A stretch of 16,328 bases of DNA from Actinomycetota bacterium (GCA_005885165.1 VAXR01000010.1:1-16328), one strand, 5' to 3'. Positions 6,595-13,651 are shown, counted from the first letter of the stretch. The notes: generated from the letters alone by a model not told the origin. A program made the numbers and translations.

Positions 6595-7170
6595 TTGTTC
6601 CCCCTAAACGTGCCGAATCTCCTCACCGTCGTCCGCATCCTGCTCGTGCCGGTGCTGGTCGTCGTCCTGCTCCAGGCGACGCCGCACGGCTCGTGGGTCG
6701 CCGCGATCGTGTTCGCCGTCGCGGCGGTGACGGACACGCTCGACGGCTACCTCGCGCGATCGAGGCGCAGCATCACGACGTTCGGGAAGGTGATGGATCC
6801 GATCGCCGACAAGCTGCTGATCGCCGCCGCGCTGATCTCGCTGGTGAGCCTCGGCCGCGTGGCCGCCTGGGCAGCGATGGTGATCATCGCGCGGGAGTTC
6901 GCGGTCAGTGGCCTGCGCGTGGCGGCGGCGGCCCAGGGCGTCGTGATCCCGGCCAGCGCGCTCGGCAAGGTGAAGACGATCACCCAGGTGGCGGCGGTGC
7001 TCGCGCTAATCGCGGCGCACAAGGGCGCGTGGTGGCCTCAGGCGCTCTTGTATGTGGCGGTGGCGACGACGATCGCGTCGGGCGCCGACTACTTCCTCGG
7101 CTTCCGGCGCCGGATCGAGGAGGCCAGGGCGGCGCGGGAGGCGCGCGGCCCGAGGCGGCTTCCTATCTAG
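6595..7170 (+). CDS. pgsA: CDP-diacylglycerol--glycerol-3-phosphate 3-phosphatidyltransferase
   Basis: This membrane enzyme makes phosphatidylglycerol phosphate from CDP-diacylglycerol and glycerol 3-phosphate. The 191-residue protein starts with the family-typical NVPNLLTVVRILLVP. It carries the complete CDP-alcohol phosphotransferase signature D-x2-D-G-x2-A-R-x8-G-x3-D-x3-D at residues 47-72 (Asp47, Asp50, Gly51, Ala54, Arg55, Gly64, Asp68, Asp72), which binds the metal ions. Further hydrophobic segments fill the rest, and the C-terminus is basic. The TTG at 6595 is preceded by both TACGCT and GAGGG; a GTG at 6610 in the same frame is possible but would cut the N-terminal residues and has no signal. 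PgsA-like paralogues make other phospholipids, so the exact acceptor alcohol is an inference. It converges on a Clp-N-like gene 7 bp away. Confidence 0.85.
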   Translation: MFPLNVPNLLTVVRILLVPVLVVVLLQATPHGSWVAAIVFAVAAVTDTLDGYLARSRRSITTFGKVMDPIADKLLIAAALISLVSLGRVAAWAAMVIIAREFAVSGLRVAAAAQGVVIPASALGKVKTITQVAAVLALIAAHKGAWWPQALLYVAVATTIASGADYFLGFRRRIEEARAAREARGPRRLPI

Positions 7171-7177
7171 GCGCGGG

Positions 7178-7648
7178 TCAGCCGGAGACGGCGACCGTCT
7201 CGGCGGGGAGCCGTTCGATCAGCTCCTCGCGCGAGGTGCCGCGCACGTACAGCGCGCGGTCGAACGTCTTGTCATAGACGGCAAAGAGGGCGAAGAGGAC
7301 GTCGACGGTGCAGACCGCGTTCGCGCCGCGGGCCATCGCGAACTCGTGCGCCCGGATGCTGACGATCTCGACGATGTCCTCCCCGAGCGGGCGCTTGCGC
7401 AGCAGGCGGAACGATGCCGGCTGGGCGGTGGTCTCGAGCGGCGCCTCGCCGACCCCGAGTGACTGGAGCGCGGTGCCGACCAGTCCGTGCAGGCGCAGGA
7501 CGCGGACCCAGCGCTCGGCCTCGTCCTCAGGCGACGAGGCGAAGGGCACTGCGGTGTCGGCCAGTGCGAGGACGATCGCCGCGTCCTGCGACGGCCCGAG
7601 CGTGGTTCCCCCCACTGCCATACCCCCGTGATCGGCCGGCGCAGGCAT
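7178..7648 (-). CDS. Hypothetical small protein with a Clp-N-like C-terminal half
   Basis: A 156-residue cytoplasmic protein. Residues from about 95 to 148 resemble one repeat of the Clp N-terminal (ClpR/Clp-N) domain: IRAHEFAMARGANAVCTVDV, then LFALFAVYDKTFDRALYVRG, then SREELIERL. The A-x-E-x-A...T-x-D/H-x-L spacing is that of the adaptor- and substrate-binding domain of ClpA/ClpC. The N-terminal half (DEAERWVRVLRLHGLVGTAL, then QSLGV) may be a degenerate first repeat. There is no AAA+ ATPase domain, so it would be a stand-alone Clp-N-type protein, perhaps binding substrates or adaptors; this is inference. ATG 7648 has no Shine-Dalgarno; a second ATG at 7621 is also possible. It follows folE2 on the same strand after 62 nt and may be read from the folE2 transcript. 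Confidence 0.65.
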   Translation of the reverse strand: MPAPADHGGMAVGGTTLGPSQDAAIVLALADTAVPFASSPEDEAERWVRVLRLHGLVGTALQSLGVGEAPLETTAQPASFRLLRKRPLGEDIVEIVSIRAHEFAMARGANAVCTVDVLFALFAVYDKTFDRALYVRGTSREELIERLPAETVAVSG

Positions 7649-7710
7649 GGCTGAAGCCGCCGCTTCTGATGCTGGACGGGGGGACGATGGCGCCGGGGCG
7701 AAGTCTCCCG

Positions 7711-8706
7711 CTAGCTGCGCTCGAGCCAGCCGTGGAGCGTGAGGTGCTCTCCGGGCTCGCCGCCCGCGAGCTCACGCGCCAGATCGCCGAGCAGGCCGTG
7801 GCGCTCGGCCACCACGTCGTGGTGGTGGATCGTCTCGAGGTTCCGCTGGTGGGCCGAGACGAAGACGTCGTCGCCTAGGGACGCGAACTCCTCGACCGCC
7901 AGGCGAACCATCTCGCGTACGCAGTCCTCGACGAAGCGCGGGCGGCGGTGGGCCTTCTCCACGACGTGCGCCTCGTCCGGCCGCTTCATCAGCTCGTAGA
8001 TCTCGGAGCTCATCGAGGACTCGACGATCTGGAGGAGGGTGGCCGCGTCGATCTCGCCGGTGCAGGACTCCGGGCAGCCGACATACAGCGTGCCGATGCC
8101 GCGCTGGTTGTGGGTCGCCATCGGGACCGCTTCGAGGATGCGCTCGACCTCGTCGGGGTCGAAGCCCTGCTCGTCAAGGCGGGCGCGGGCGCGGTCGGAC
8201 ATCATCTCCTGAGCGCACGGGCAGGCGGTCATTCCCTGGGCCTCGACGCCCACGAGGCGGCGGGTGCCGCGGGCGGAGGCCACGGCGGAGCCGAGCAGGC
8301 GGTACATCTCCTGCGTCTGGCTGCCCGAGATCGGCGCGGGCTTGTACTCGGGGTAGCGCGCGGCGACGGTCGCCTCGGCGCGCTCGGCCTTCTGGCGCTC
8401 GCGGACGTGCTCGGCGATGTGAGCTGCCAGCGTCTCGGCCTTGAACGCCTCGCCGATCACGACCTCCTCGATCGCCTCCTCGATGACCTCCTCGAAGCGC
8501 GACATGTGGGCGCCCTTCTGCTCCGGACCGAGGTCGACGAAGCAGTCGAGCTCGGCGTAGAAGAGCTGCTCGGAGCCGTTGGCGCGTATGCGCACGACCT
8601 GCTCGACACCTGTGACGCCGACCCGCGAGAGGCTCAGATGCGAGCTCGGGGGCCGCGCCTGAACGTCCGCGGGAGCGACTTTTGTTGTGGTGGTCCCGTC
8701 GCTCAT
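7711..8706 (-). CDS. folE2: GTP cyclohydrolase I type B (FolE2/MptA family, COG1469)
   Basis: The 331-residue enzyme opens the pterin pathway by converting GTP. Bacterial FolE2 makes dihydroneopterin triphosphate (folate, queuosine); archaeal MptA makes the 2',3'-cyclic phosphate. Conserved blocks are visible: GAHMSRFEE at 65-73, GMTACPCAQEMM at 158-169 with metal-site candidates Cys162 and Cys164, ATHNQRGIGTLY at 197-208, HRRPRFVEDCVREM at 253-266 and HHHDVVAER at 294-302. The length and the PCAQEM and NQRGIGTL wording look closer to the archaeal MptA branch than to the shorter FolE2 of proteobacteria; this is from memory of the family. The ATG at 8706 has TATCTT 8 nt upstream and no Shine-Dalgarno, so it is probably leaderless. 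It is divergent from rpoD. Confidence 0.88.
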   Translation of the reverse strand: MSDGTTTTKVAPADVQARPPSSHLSLSRVGVTGVEQVVRIRANGSEQLFYAELDCFVDLGPEQKGAHMSRFEEVIEEAIEEVVIGEAFKAETLAAHIAEHVRERQKAERAEATVAARYPEYKPAPISGSQTQEMYRLLGSAVASARGTRRLVGVEAQGMTACPCAQEMMSDRARARLDEQGFDPDEVERILEAVPMATHNQRGIGTLYVGCPESCTGEIDAATLLQIVESSMSSEIYELMKRPDEAHVVEKAHRRPRFVEDCVREMVRLAVEEFASLGDDVFVSAHQRNLETIHHHDVVAERHGLLGDLARELAGGEPGEHLTLHGWLERS

Positions 8707-8714
8707 CGAAACTC

Positions 8715-8720
8715 AAGATA
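8715..8720 (-). promoter_or_regulatory. Probable -10 box (TATCTT) of folE2, leaderless arrangement
   Basis: On the minus strand TATCTT ends 8 nt before the ATG at 8706, placing the transcription start at about the start codon. No -35 is recognisable; a near-palindrome (8736-8750) occupies that region instead. Confidence 0.5.
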
Positions 8721-8735
8721 GCGGCACCAAAAAGG

Positions 8736-8750
8736 GGCTACCGGTATGCC
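8736..8750. promoter_or_regulatory. Near-palindrome in the folE2-rpoD divergent region, possible operator
   Basis: GGCTACCGGTATGCC contains the perfect 8-bp palindrome TACCGGTA (8739-8746). It extends to GGC...GCC if one T is skipped. It lies about where the -35 of folE2 would be. No known operator matches; the role is a guess. Confidence 0.2.
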
Positions 8751-8866
8751 GGGATCGGGTGTATGGTGGCTGACGGGTCGACTCGCAACGGCCTCCGAAG
8801 GACAGCACGCGGCGCCATTGGCGCGGGCGGCGAGGTGCTGGACAACTGGCGCAACCGGGAGCGAAC

Positions 8867-10006
8867 GTGGATCCAAAGGAAGAGGGAGCCCTACTCGTCG
8901 ACCGGCCCGGAGAGGGTTCCCTTGCGGAGGCCGAGGAGCTCCGGTCGATCCTCGAGCTGGGCCGGGAGCGGGGGTACGTCACGTTCGACGAGCTGGCCCG
9001 CTCTCTCGAGGAGGTGGAGGTCACGAAGGAACAGCTTCGCGACCTGCGCGCGTACCTCGGGGAGCAGGGGATCGACCTGCTGGCGCCCGACGGCACGCCG
9101 ATGCCCGCCTCCGGCTCGGAGGACGTGGGGAAGGAGGCGGGCGCCTCCGCGAAGAGGGGCGAGCTCGACCTGACGGTCGAGCCGAGTCTCGATTCCCTGC
9201 GGCTCTACCTGCGCTCGATCGGGCGGGTCGAGCTCCTGAGCGCGGCGGAGGAGATCTCATTGGCCAAGCGGATCGAGCGCGGCGAGATGTCGGCCAAGAA
9301 CCACATGATCGAGGCGAACCTGCGTCTGGTCGTCTCGATCGCGAAGTCGTACCTGGGGCGAGGCCTGATGTTCCTCGACCTGATCCAGGAGGGGTCGCTG
9401 GGGCTGATCCGGGCGGTCGAGAAGTTCGACTACCGGCGCGGCTACAAGTTCTCGACCTACGCCACGTGGTGGATCCGCCAGGCGGTGACGCGGGCGATCG
9501 CGGACAAGGCGCGCACGATCCGCATCCCCGTCCACATGGTGGAGAAGCTCAACAAGGTGGGGCACGCCGAGCGCCAGCTCGTGCAGGAGCTGGGGCGGGA
9601 GCCGACGCCGGAGGAGGTGGCGGCGGCGCTTCAGTGGAACGTCCGTGAGGTGAAGGACATCCAGCGGCTCGGGCAGCTGCCGGTGTCGCTCGAGAAGCCG
9701 GTGGGGGAGGAGGACGACTCCGAGCTAGGCGACTTCGTTGAGGACGACACGGCCGAGTCGCCGCACGAGCTTGCGATGGAGAACCTGCGGCGCGAGAACG
9801 TGCGCCAGGCGCTCGACGCGTTGCCTGAGCGCGAGCGCGAGGTGATCGAGATGCGCTTCGGCTTGAAAGGGCACGAGGCGCGGACGCTCGAAGAGGTCGG
9901 GCGCGCTTTTGGCGTCACGCGAGAGCGGATCCGCCAGATCGAGAACACGACTTTGAAGCGCTTGCAGTCGCTGCCAGAAGCGCAGCGCCTGAAGGACGCG
10001 ACCTAG
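8867..10006 (+). CDS. rpoD: RNA polymerase primary sigma factor (sigma-70 family, RpoD/SigA type)
   Basis: The sigma factor directs RNA polymerase to -10/-35 promoters. The 379-residue protein has a region 1.1-like segment at about 20-72 (VTFDELARSLEEVEVTKEQL), region 1.2 at 108-140 (SLRLYLRSIGRVELLSAAEE), region 2 at 141-212 with the -10 recognition part FSTYATWWIRQAVTRAI at 195-211, region 3 from about 217 to 295, and region 4 at 305-370 with the -35 helix-turn-helix GVTRERIRQIENTTLKRL at 349-366. Region 1.1 and the full set of regions argue for a primary sigma factor. GTG 8867 is preceded by GGGAG at 8857-8861 at good spacing. It is divergent from folE2 across 160 nt. The C-terminus (PEAQRLKDAT) lacks the usual LRDYLE-like ending of SigA. 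Confidence 0.93.
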   Translation: MDPKEEGALLVDRPGEGSLAEAEELRSILELGRERGYVTFDELARSLEEVEVTKEQLRDLRAYLGEQGIDLLAPDGTPMPASGSEDVGKEAGASAKRGELDLTVEPSLDSLRLYLRSIGRVELLSAAEEISLAKRIERGEMSAKNHMIEANLRLVVSIAKSYLGRGLMFLDLIQEGSLGLIRAVEKFDYRRGYKFSTYATWWIRQAVTRAIADKARTIRIPVHMVEKLNKVGHAERQLVQELGREPTPEEVAAALQWNVREVKDIQRLGQLPVSLEKPVGEEDDSELGDFVEDDTAESPHELAMENLRRENVRQALDALPEREREVIEMRFGLKGHEARTLEEVGRAFGVTRERIRQIENTTLKRLQSLPEAQRLKDAT

Positions 10007-10086
10007 CCCCTGGGGACGGAAGTAAGCCGAGTTTGAGGTCGAGCGAAGCCGGCCTCTGGCGGAAAAGCGCGAGTTCGAACCGGCTC

Positions 10087-10092
10087 TAGAAT
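10087..10092 (+). promoter_or_regulatory. Probable -10 box (TAGAAT) of tRNA-Tyr
   Basis: TAGAAT ends 18 nt before the mature 5' end of tRNA-Tyr and matches the -10 consensus well (TANNNT). No clear -35 is found at 16-18 bp. Confidence 0.45.
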
Positions 10093-10110
10093 CGTCGCCT
10101 CGACCACTCC

Positions 10111-10192
<82 letters not shown>

Positions 10193-10289
10193 TTCCGTTG
10201 CTTGCCCGCTTGGTGCCGGCCACCGACTGCCGGCGCCTGATCCGGCGCTCCTCGCCCGGCGGCGGGCGGTTTAGCGGCGTAGGCAGACT

Positions 10290-11696
10290 GTGGTGCGCGC
10301 GAGCCCCGAAGCGGAGCCACGGATCCGACATATGCTCCGCGACATGGCCCGAGGAGTGCCCTCGCATCCGTGGTGGCGACGACTTCCGGCCTGGGTGGAT
10401 CGCCTTGCTCAGGTTGGGACGCTTCCCTCGGACACCGAGGACGAGAAGGTCCGCAAGGCGACCCTGACACTCGCCTCCTCTCTCATGACTGCGCTCGCAG
10501 TCGTCTGGGTCGCCACGTACGCCGCGCTAGGGCTGTGGCTGTCCGCGCTGATCCCGTTCGTCTACCAGGTGATGTCGACCGGGAGCATCGCGCTCTTCGC
10601 CCGCACGAAGCGATATCGCCTCTTCCGCGCAAGCCAGCTGTGCATGATGCTGATGCTGCCCTTCCTGCTGCAGTGGAGCTTGGGCGGATTCAAGACGTCC
10701 AGCGCCGTCGCGCTCTGGGCGGTGACGGCCCCGCTCGGCGCGCTGATGTTCTACGGAGTTCGCGAAGCTCTGCCCTGGTTTGGGGGCTTCGTCACGCTCG
10801 TGGCCATCTCCGGCGCCATTGACTCGCAGCTGTCGAGGCCTGGGATTCCCAACACGATCGTCGTGACGTTCTTCGTCATGAACGTGCTGGGCGTATCCAC
10901 GACCGTGTACCTCCTGCTTCAGTACTTCATGCGGGCGCGCGAGCGCGTCCTCGCGGAGCTCGCGCGTAAGCACACGGCGCTCGAGGCGGAGCAGGAGAAG
11001 TCCGAGCGGCTGCTCCTGAACGTCCTGCCGGGTCCGATCGCCGAGCGGCTCAAGGCCTCTCCAGGCGTCATCGCCGACGGCTTCGAGGGCGTGACCGTCC
11101 TGTTCGCCGACATCGTGCGATTCACACCGCTGACGGACAAGCTGCCTCCGGAAGAGGTCGTGGCCCTGCTCGACCGCGTCTTTTCGAGCTTCGACGTGCT
11201 GACCCAGCGGTACGAGCTGGAGAAGATCAAGACCATCGGTGACGCCTACATGGTCGCCGGCGGCCTGCCCACCCCCCGCCCCGACCATGCGGAGGCGGTG
11301 GCGGAGATGGCCCTGGACATGCGGGAGGAGGTCATGCGCCACAGCGGCGAAGTCGGCCATTCGCTCGCCGTAAGGATCGGGATGGACAGCGGCCCGGTCG
11401 TGGCCGGCGTGATCGGGCGGCGCAAGTTCATCTACGACCTGTGGGGCGACACCGTGAATACCGCAAGCCGGATGGAGTCCCATGGCGTTGCCGACAGCAT
11501 CCACGTCACCCACAGAACCTACGAGCGTTTACGACGACGCTATGACCTCCGCCTCCGGGGAGACCTCGACGTGAAGGGCAAGGGGGTGATGACGACCTAC
11601 TTCCTGGTGGGGAGGAGGTCGAAGGCGGAGCCACCCGCGGAGGGGCCGACGCCGTCGCGAGCCACTCCCGTCCCCCATCCCACGCGTCGCATTTGA
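10290..11696 (+). CDS. Membrane-bound class III adenylyl cyclase (Rv1625c-like)
   Basis: The protein makes cAMP from ATP. After a short cytoplasmic head come about six hydrophobic segments (residues ~59-215), then a charged helix that looks like a coiled coil (RKHTALEAEQEKSERLL, 226-242), and one catalytic domain at about 265-440. The catalytic residues of class III cyclases are all present: metal Asp274 (FADIVRFT) and Asp318 (IGDAYM), adenine-selecting Lys314 and Asp383 (FIYDLWGDTVN), and transition-state Asn390 and Arg394 (NTASRM). The Lys/Asp pair predicts ATP, not GTP. A single catalytic domain must dimerise. The layout matches M. tuberculosis Rv1625c. Numbering uses GTG 10290; ATG 10332 or 10344 are other possible starts, and none has a good ribosome site. 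It is followed by the ATT-start membrane protein after 124 nt. Confidence 0.88.
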   Translation: MVRASPEAEPRIRHMLRDMARGVPSHPWWRRLPAWVDRLAQVGTLPSDTEDEKVRKATLTLASSLMTALAVVWVATYAALGLWLSALIPFVYQVMSTGSIALFARTKRYRLFRASQLCMMLMLPFLLQWSLGGFKTSSAVALWAVTAPLGALMFYGVREALPWFGGFVTLVAISGAIDSQLSRPGIPNTIVVTFFVMNVLGVSTTVYLLLQYFMRARERVLAELARKHTALEAEQEKSERLLLNVLPGPIAERLKASPGVIADGFEGVTVLFADIVRFTPLTDKLPPEEVVALLDRVFSSFDVLTQRYELEKIKTIGDAYMVAGGLPTPRPDHAEAVAEMALDMREEVMRHSGEVGHSLAVRIGMDSGPVVAGVIGRRKFIYDLWGDTVNTASRMESHGVADSIHVTHRTYERLRRRYDLRLRGDLDVKGKGVMTTYFLVGRRSKAEPPAEGPTPSRATPVPHPTRRI

Positions 11697-11806
11697 CCGA
11701 TCGTCGCGAATCCCCAGGGCCCGATTTGGCTCGCTCAGACTGAGGCGCCCTCTGGTGCGAAGATGCCGGCTCTTGTCGAACCCGCCCGTACCCCCGGCCG
11801 TACTCG

Positions 11807-11814
11807 AAAGGTGA
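11807..11814 (+). promoter_or_regulatory. Strong Shine-Dalgarno (AAAGGTGA) placed 6 nt before an ATT codon
   Basis: AAAGGTGA contains AGGTGA, complementary to the 3' end of 16S rRNA, and is followed by 6 nt and then ATT at 11821. The spacing is ideal for initiation at that ATT. The GTG embedded in it (11811) opens only an Arg-rich frame of no protein-like character. Confidence 0.5.
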
Positions 11815-11820
11815 GCGCCG

Positions 11821-12474
11821 ATTACTACCACCGGTCTTCGCATCGTCGTCACGGCCCTGCTGGTCGCCTCGGCCGGCCTGTTCGCGATCGGCGTAGCCAT
11901 CGAACGCAACTCCAAGCACCGCGAGCGATCAGGCGAGCCTCACGCCGCGCTCGGAGGCAGCTTCGTCCTCGCGGCGGATGAGCATCCCGGAGAGACGGGC
12001 GGCGAGACCACCACCGAACATCGACATACCGAGACATCCGCCCCGGCCAAACCGAAGGCTGAGCCGCCAGTCGAGGGCAAGCCGGGCCATCGCGAGACCG
12101 GAACCGAGTCTGGCCGCACACCGCACAACGGGGAGAGCCCCGCCCAACTTGCTAGCGAGAAGAACGGCGAGCAGGTATTCGGAATCGACATCGAGTCGAC
12201 CGGCCTGGTGGTCGCCGCGGTCGGGGTGTCGTTGGCGTTCGCGGTGGCCCTCTGGCTCACGGACGGCATCGCGGTCCCGTTGGCCCTTTCGGGCTTTGCG
12301 CTGGTGGCCGCCGTCTTTGACATCCGCGAGGTCTTCCACCAGATCGACGAGTCGCGCACCAACCTGACCGTGATCGCGGCCGTGGTCGCCGCGCTGCACT
12401 TAACGGTCGCAGGAGGTGCGCTCAGCCTCGCCAGGCGAGCAAGACCCTTTCCATCGAGTCGCGCAACTGCCTGA
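11821..12474 (+). CDS. Four-helix membrane protein of unknown function, apparent ATT start
   Basis: The frame is open from 11815 to 12474, with no ATG, GTG or TTG before 12208. Read from ATT 11821 it gives 217 residues: a first membrane helix at about 5-27 (TTGLRIVVTALLVASAGLFA), a hydrophilic linker of roughly 95 residues rich in Glu, His, Thr, Pro and Gly, then three more helices at about 126-147, 149-167 and 182-204. Between helices 3 and 4 lies the charged segment DIREVFHQIDESRTN. GTG 12208 falls inside helix 2 and has no ribosome site, so starting there would give a broken protein. AAAGGTGA stands 6 nt before the ATT. A one-base indel near 11820, which would join GTG 11811 to this frame, is the main alternative. 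The frame keeps high third-position GC throughout. I recall similar unnamed actinobacterial proteins but can give no function. Confidence 0.62.
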   Translation: MTTTGLRIVVTALLVASAGLFAIGVAIERNSKHRERSGEPHAALGGSFVLAADEHPGETGGETTTEHRHTETSAPAKPKAEPPVEGKPGHRETGTESGRTPHNGESPAQLASEKNGEQVFGIDIESTGLVVAAVGVSLAFAVALWLTDGIAVPLALSGFALVAAVFDIREVFHQIDESRTNLTVIAAVVAALHLTVAGGALSLARRARPFPSSRATA

Positions 12475-12482
12475 TCTTCGTG

Positions 12483-12498
12483 CGAACCCGCCGGTTCG
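12483..12498 (+). terminator. Small hairpin after the ATT-start gene, possible weak terminator
   Basis: CGAACC-CGCC-GGTTCG forms a 6-bp stem with a 4-nt loop, 8 nt after the stop at 12474. There is no T tract, so it is at best a weak intrinsic terminator or a 3' protecting hairpin. Confidence 0.25.
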
Positions 12499-12577
12499 AA
12501 AGACGTCCTATCAGGCCCATGCGTCCCAGAAGCCCGCGCTCGCGCACGTCACAACCCTAAGCCGCGAGCATCGCCGG

Positions 12578-12583
12578 TAGCGT
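12578..12583 (+). promoter_or_regulatory. Possible -10 box (TAGCGT) of the atypical SDR gene
   Basis: TAGCGT ends 11 nt before the ATG at 12595, a little further than in the other genes here, which would give a leader of only a few bases. No Shine-Dalgarno precedes the ATG. Confidence 0.35.
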
Positions 12584-12594
12584 CCCCAGCACGC

Positions 12595-13527
12595 ATGGGG
12601 AGTTCGCCGAACGCGAGCGCGGTAACCGGCGCGTTCTCGTACACCGGCGCGTACATCGCCCGCGCGCTCCTCGAGCGGAACGAGCAGGTCATCACCCTTT
12701 CTCGTCGACCTGACCCCGGCCACCCGCTGAGCGCTCGCGTGCGATTCGCTCGCCTGCAATTTGAGGATGCCGACGCGCTCGCCGCCGCACTGAAGGGTGC
12801 ACACACTCTTTACAACACCTACTGGATTCGTTTCCCGCGCCGCGGTGTGACGTTCTCGAGCGCGGTCGCCAACATCCGCGTCCTGCTGCGGGCGGCCGCG
12901 CGGGCGGAGGTACGGCGCATCGTCCACATCAGCGTCTCTAACCCTGCCGAGGACTCGGCGCTCGACTATTTCCGACATAAGGCGCTCGCCGAGCGTGCCG
13001 TCGCCGAGTCGGGCCTGTCCTTCGCGGTTGTCCGCCCGACCTTGATCTTCGGGCGTGAGGACATCCTCCTGCACAACATCGCGTGGTCGCTGCGCCGGTT
13101 TCCGCTATGGACGATCCCGGGCGACGGCCGCTATCGCATCCAGCCCGTGGCGGCGGAGGACGTCGCGCGCCTGGCCCTGGAGGTCGCAGCGGGCGACGAG
13201 GGCCTCACGATCGACGCGGCCGGAACAGAGACCCTCCCCTTCGAGGCGCTCGTGCGTTTGATCGCGCGAGCGGTCGGGTCACGCGCCCGCTTGGTGCACG
13301 CGCCGCCCGCGGTGGCCCGGGCGCTCGCGAACTTGGTGGCGACGACCCACCGCGACATCATGCTCACGCGCCAAGAGCTGACGGGGCTCCAGCAGGAGCT
13401 GCTCGTCTCCCATCACCGACCGCGAGGTCGCGTGTCGTTCACCGCGTGGGTCGCGCAGCACGGGCACCAGCTCGGGGCGCGCTACGTCTCCGAGCGCGCG
13501 CGTAACTGGAGCACTGCGCCTCGCTAG
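12595..13527 (+). CDS. Atypical SDR / NAD(P)-binding protein (NmrA- or NDUFA9-like)
   Basis: A 310-residue Rossmann-fold protein. The nucleotide-binding motif is GAFSYTGAYIA near residues 12-22, a GxxxxxG variant found in atypical SDRs. SRRPD near 36-40 follows strand 2 and would prefer NADP. VRRIVHISVSNPAEDSALDY takes the active-site strand position; a Tyr-x3-Lys is seen only loosely as YFRHK. VVRPTLIFG and the PVAAEDVARLAL segment are typical of NmrA/NDUFA9-type proteins. Members act as oxidoreductases, quinone-related assembly factors or redox sensors; which applies here is unknown. The ATG at 12595 is followed at once by the family sequence. It stands alone between the membrane protein gene and the HD-GYP gene. 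Confidence 0.78.
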   Translation: MGSSPNASAVTGAFSYTGAYIARALLERNEQVITLSRRPDPGHPLSARVRFARLQFEDADALAAALKGAHTLYNTYWIRFPRRGVTFSSAVANIRVLLRAAARAEVRRIVHISVSNPAEDSALDYFRHKALAERAVAESGLSFAVVRPTLIFGREDILLHNIAWSLRRFPLWTIPGDGRYRIQPVAAEDVARLALEVAAGDEGLTIDAAGTETLPFEALVRLIARAVGSRARLVHAPPAVARALANLVATTHRDIMLTRQELTGLQQELLVSHHRPRGRVSFTAWVAQHGHQLGARYVSERARNWSTAPR

Positions 13528-13577
13528 GGCTCCGTCTGGTTCGTGTACTGGGACCCCACAGCCGACTGAGCGCTGGC

Positions 13578-13589
13578 CCGACCGGTCGG
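13578..13589. repeat. Perfect 12-bp palindrome upstream of the HD-GYP gene
   Basis: CCGACCGGTCGG is fully self-complementary. It lies 50 nt after the SDR stop and 82 nt before the HD-GYP start, in a 144-nt gap. It could be an operator. As a loopless palindrome without a T tract it is a poor terminator. Confidence 0.3.
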
Positions 13590-13651
13590 CCATCCGTCCA
13601 GCTCCGCTTGATGGGCGCGGCGCCGGGGAACCAGCCCCCTTAGGAGGAACC

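Noticed and set aside
8762..8767. TATGGT as the rpoD -10 box
   Set aside because: It fits TANNNT but no -35 stands at the right distance and the leader would be about 100 nt; one of many chance matches, so not listed.
10068..10083. GAGTTCGAACCGG before tRNA-Tyr, resembling a T arm
   Set aside because: The flanks do not pair as a T stem and no other tRNA parts are nearby; it is just the palindrome GTTCGAAC.
11763..11981. 72-residue plus-strand frame overlapping the start of the ATT-start gene
   Set aside because: It is Arg-rich and low in complexity, with the look of an off-frame reading of high-GC coding DNA. The overlapping frame is a sensible membrane protein.
11929..12399. Minus-strand frames of 140-156 residues opposite the ATT-start gene
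   Set aside because: They are composition shadows without any recognisable motif, and the plus-strand frame explains the DNA.
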